A stretch of DNA of 64,000 nt from Sphingopyxis sp. CCNWLW2 (GTDB lineage Bacteria > Pseudomonadota > Alphaproteobacteria > Sphingomonadales > Sphingomonadaceae). Made by a program: the position numbers and the translations under genes. The DNA is taken from positions 1,054,001 to 1,118,000 of the forward strand of contig NZ_JBAWKJ010000002.1 in assembly GCF_037095755.1 (NCBI RefSeq), written 5' to 3'. The notes under the pieces are model-generated. The model saw only the letters and a list, made by a program, of their open reading frames with translations. It did no database searches and had not been told where the DNA came from. Below are positions 63,419 through 64,000 of this stretch, piece by piece; positions within the stretch are counted from its first letter, which is position 1; the number at the start of each line of letters is the position of its first letter.

Positions 63419-64000
63419 ATGAAGATCCAGTCTGCCCGCGTCATCGTGACATGTCCGGGGCGCAATTTCGTGACCTTGAAAATCGAGACCGATCAGGGGG
63501 TTTTCGGAATCGGCGATGCGACGCTGAACGGGCGCGAACTCTCGGTCGTTTCCTATCTCGAAGACCATGTCATCCCTTGCCTGATCGGGATGGACCCGCG
63601 CCGGATCGAGGATATCTGGCAATATCTCTATCGCGGCGCCTACTGGCGGCGCGGCCCTGTCACCATGTCGGCGATCGCGGCGGTCGACACCGCGCTTTGG
63701 GATATCAAGGGCAAGATGGCGGGCATGCCGCTCTACGACCTGCTCGGCGGCAAGAGCCGCGACGGCGTGATGGTCTATGGCCATGCCAATGGCGCCGACA
63801 TCGCCGAAACCGTCGACGCCGTCGGCCAATATATCGACCTCGGATATAAGGCCATTCGCGCGCAATCGGGGGTCCCGGGGATCAAGGACGCCTATGGTGT
63901 CGGCCGCGGCAAGCTCTTCTATGAACCCGCCGACGCCGCGCTGCCGTCGCTGACGATCTGGGATACGAAGAAATATCTCGATCACATCCCCAAATTGTTC
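63419..64000 (+). CDS. manD: D-mannonate dehydratase ManD, 3' end outside window
   Basis: First 194 codons of an enolase-superfamily D-mannonate dehydratase, the step from mannonate to 2-keto-3-deoxygluconate in glucuronate catabolism. Family marks: [48 protein letters not shown] and [13 protein letters not shown], as in the sphingomonad ManD enzymes. AGGAAAATAGC precedes the ATG. The metal-binding barrel half lies beyond the window. Related RspA-type proteins have low activity, so efficiency is unproven. Confidence 0.88.
   Translation, partial: MKIQSARVIVTCPGRNFVTLKIETDQGVFGIGDATLNGRELSVVSYLEDHVIPCLIGMDPRRIEDIWQYLYRGAYWRRGPVTMSAIAAVDTALWDIKGKMAGMPLYDLLGGKSRDGVMVYGHANGADIAETVDAVGQYIDLGYKAIRAQSGVPGIKDAYGVGRGKLFYEPADAALPSLTIWDTKKYLDHIPKLF

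Noticed and set aside
1..64000. tRNA genes, rRNA, insertion sequences, integrase or att sites
   Set aside because: None recognised by eye; no transposase or integrase-like protein and no tRNA-like cloverleaf noticed. A tRNAscan and IS search would settle it.

Overview
The window looks like chromosomal DNA of a sphingomonad, probably Sphingopyxis or a close relative (Sphingomonadaceae, Alphaproteobacteria). This rests on high GC, tightly packed and often ATGA-overlapping genes, several TonB-dependent receptors paired with periplasmic hydrolases, the dgcN/dgcA pair, an exact CtrA-type box and a 3' gene closely resembling sphingomonad D-mannonate dehydratase. The genus is inferred from sequence style, not from a search. 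I saw no rRNA, tRNA, CRISPR array or insertion sequence. All genes appear intact except the two cut by the window ends.

Layout. (1) 1-6.4 kb: 3' part of an M19 dipeptidase-like gene, an ornithine cyclodeaminase-like gene, and a tripartite efflux pump (MFS pump, HlyD/EmrA adaptor, NodT-type outer-membrane lipoprotein). (2) 6.8-9.5 kb: a TonB-dependent receptor with a strong terminator. (3) 9.6-10.7 kb: an accessory-looking patch with two tandem long hairpins, an orphan hypothetical gene and a dispersed palindromic repeat. (4) 10.7-24.4 kb, minus strand: an eight-gene operon headed by dgcN (dgcN, YkvI-like transporter, alpha/beta hydrolase, D-aminoacylase-like protein, serine hydrolase, dgcA, amidohydrolase, membrane-anchored serine hydrolase). 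Upstream lie a second membrane-anchored serine hydrolase and an XRE-cupin regulator. This reads as uptake and catabolism of D-amino acids or D-amino-acid peptides. (5) 24.6-34.3 kb: an AraC regulator, a Gfo/Idh/MocA oxidoreductase and, divergently, an eight-gene operon (cytochrome c, three xylose-isomerase-like TIM barrels, MFS transporter, DUF1080 protein, gluconate-dehydrogenase-type small subunit, GMC dehydrogenase). It fits oxidation of glycosides to 3-keto sugars followed by cleavage. (6) 34.3-45.3 kb: a second peptide/amino-acid locus with an APC permease, secreted TPR protein, AmaB-type aldehyde dehydrogenase and amidohydrolase on the minus strand. These are divergent from a TonB receptor, XRE-cupin regulator, M19 dipeptidase-like protein and a second secreted TPR protein. 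(7) 45.4-48.9 kb: a siderophore receptor with a PepSY membrane protein and a 57-residue membrane protein. (8) 49.1-59.9 kb: two convergent, paralogous RTX/beta-helix proteins and a type I secretion ATPase/adaptor pair. (9) 60.2 kb to the end: a large carbohydrate-type TonB receptor and the 5' part of manD, the start of a hexuronate catabolic cluster.

The two D-amino-acid/peptide loci appear linked. Both have an XRE-cupin regulator, and four promoter regions share a 19-bp palindrome, ATTTTC-N7-GAAAAT or near variants, a candidate operator. Several metallohydrolases here lack the usual metal ligands: both M19 proteins and the D-aminoacylase. The small RTX gene is preceded by an exact CtrA box, and the two RTX genes end in a perfect 18-bp inverted repeat that includes both stop codons.
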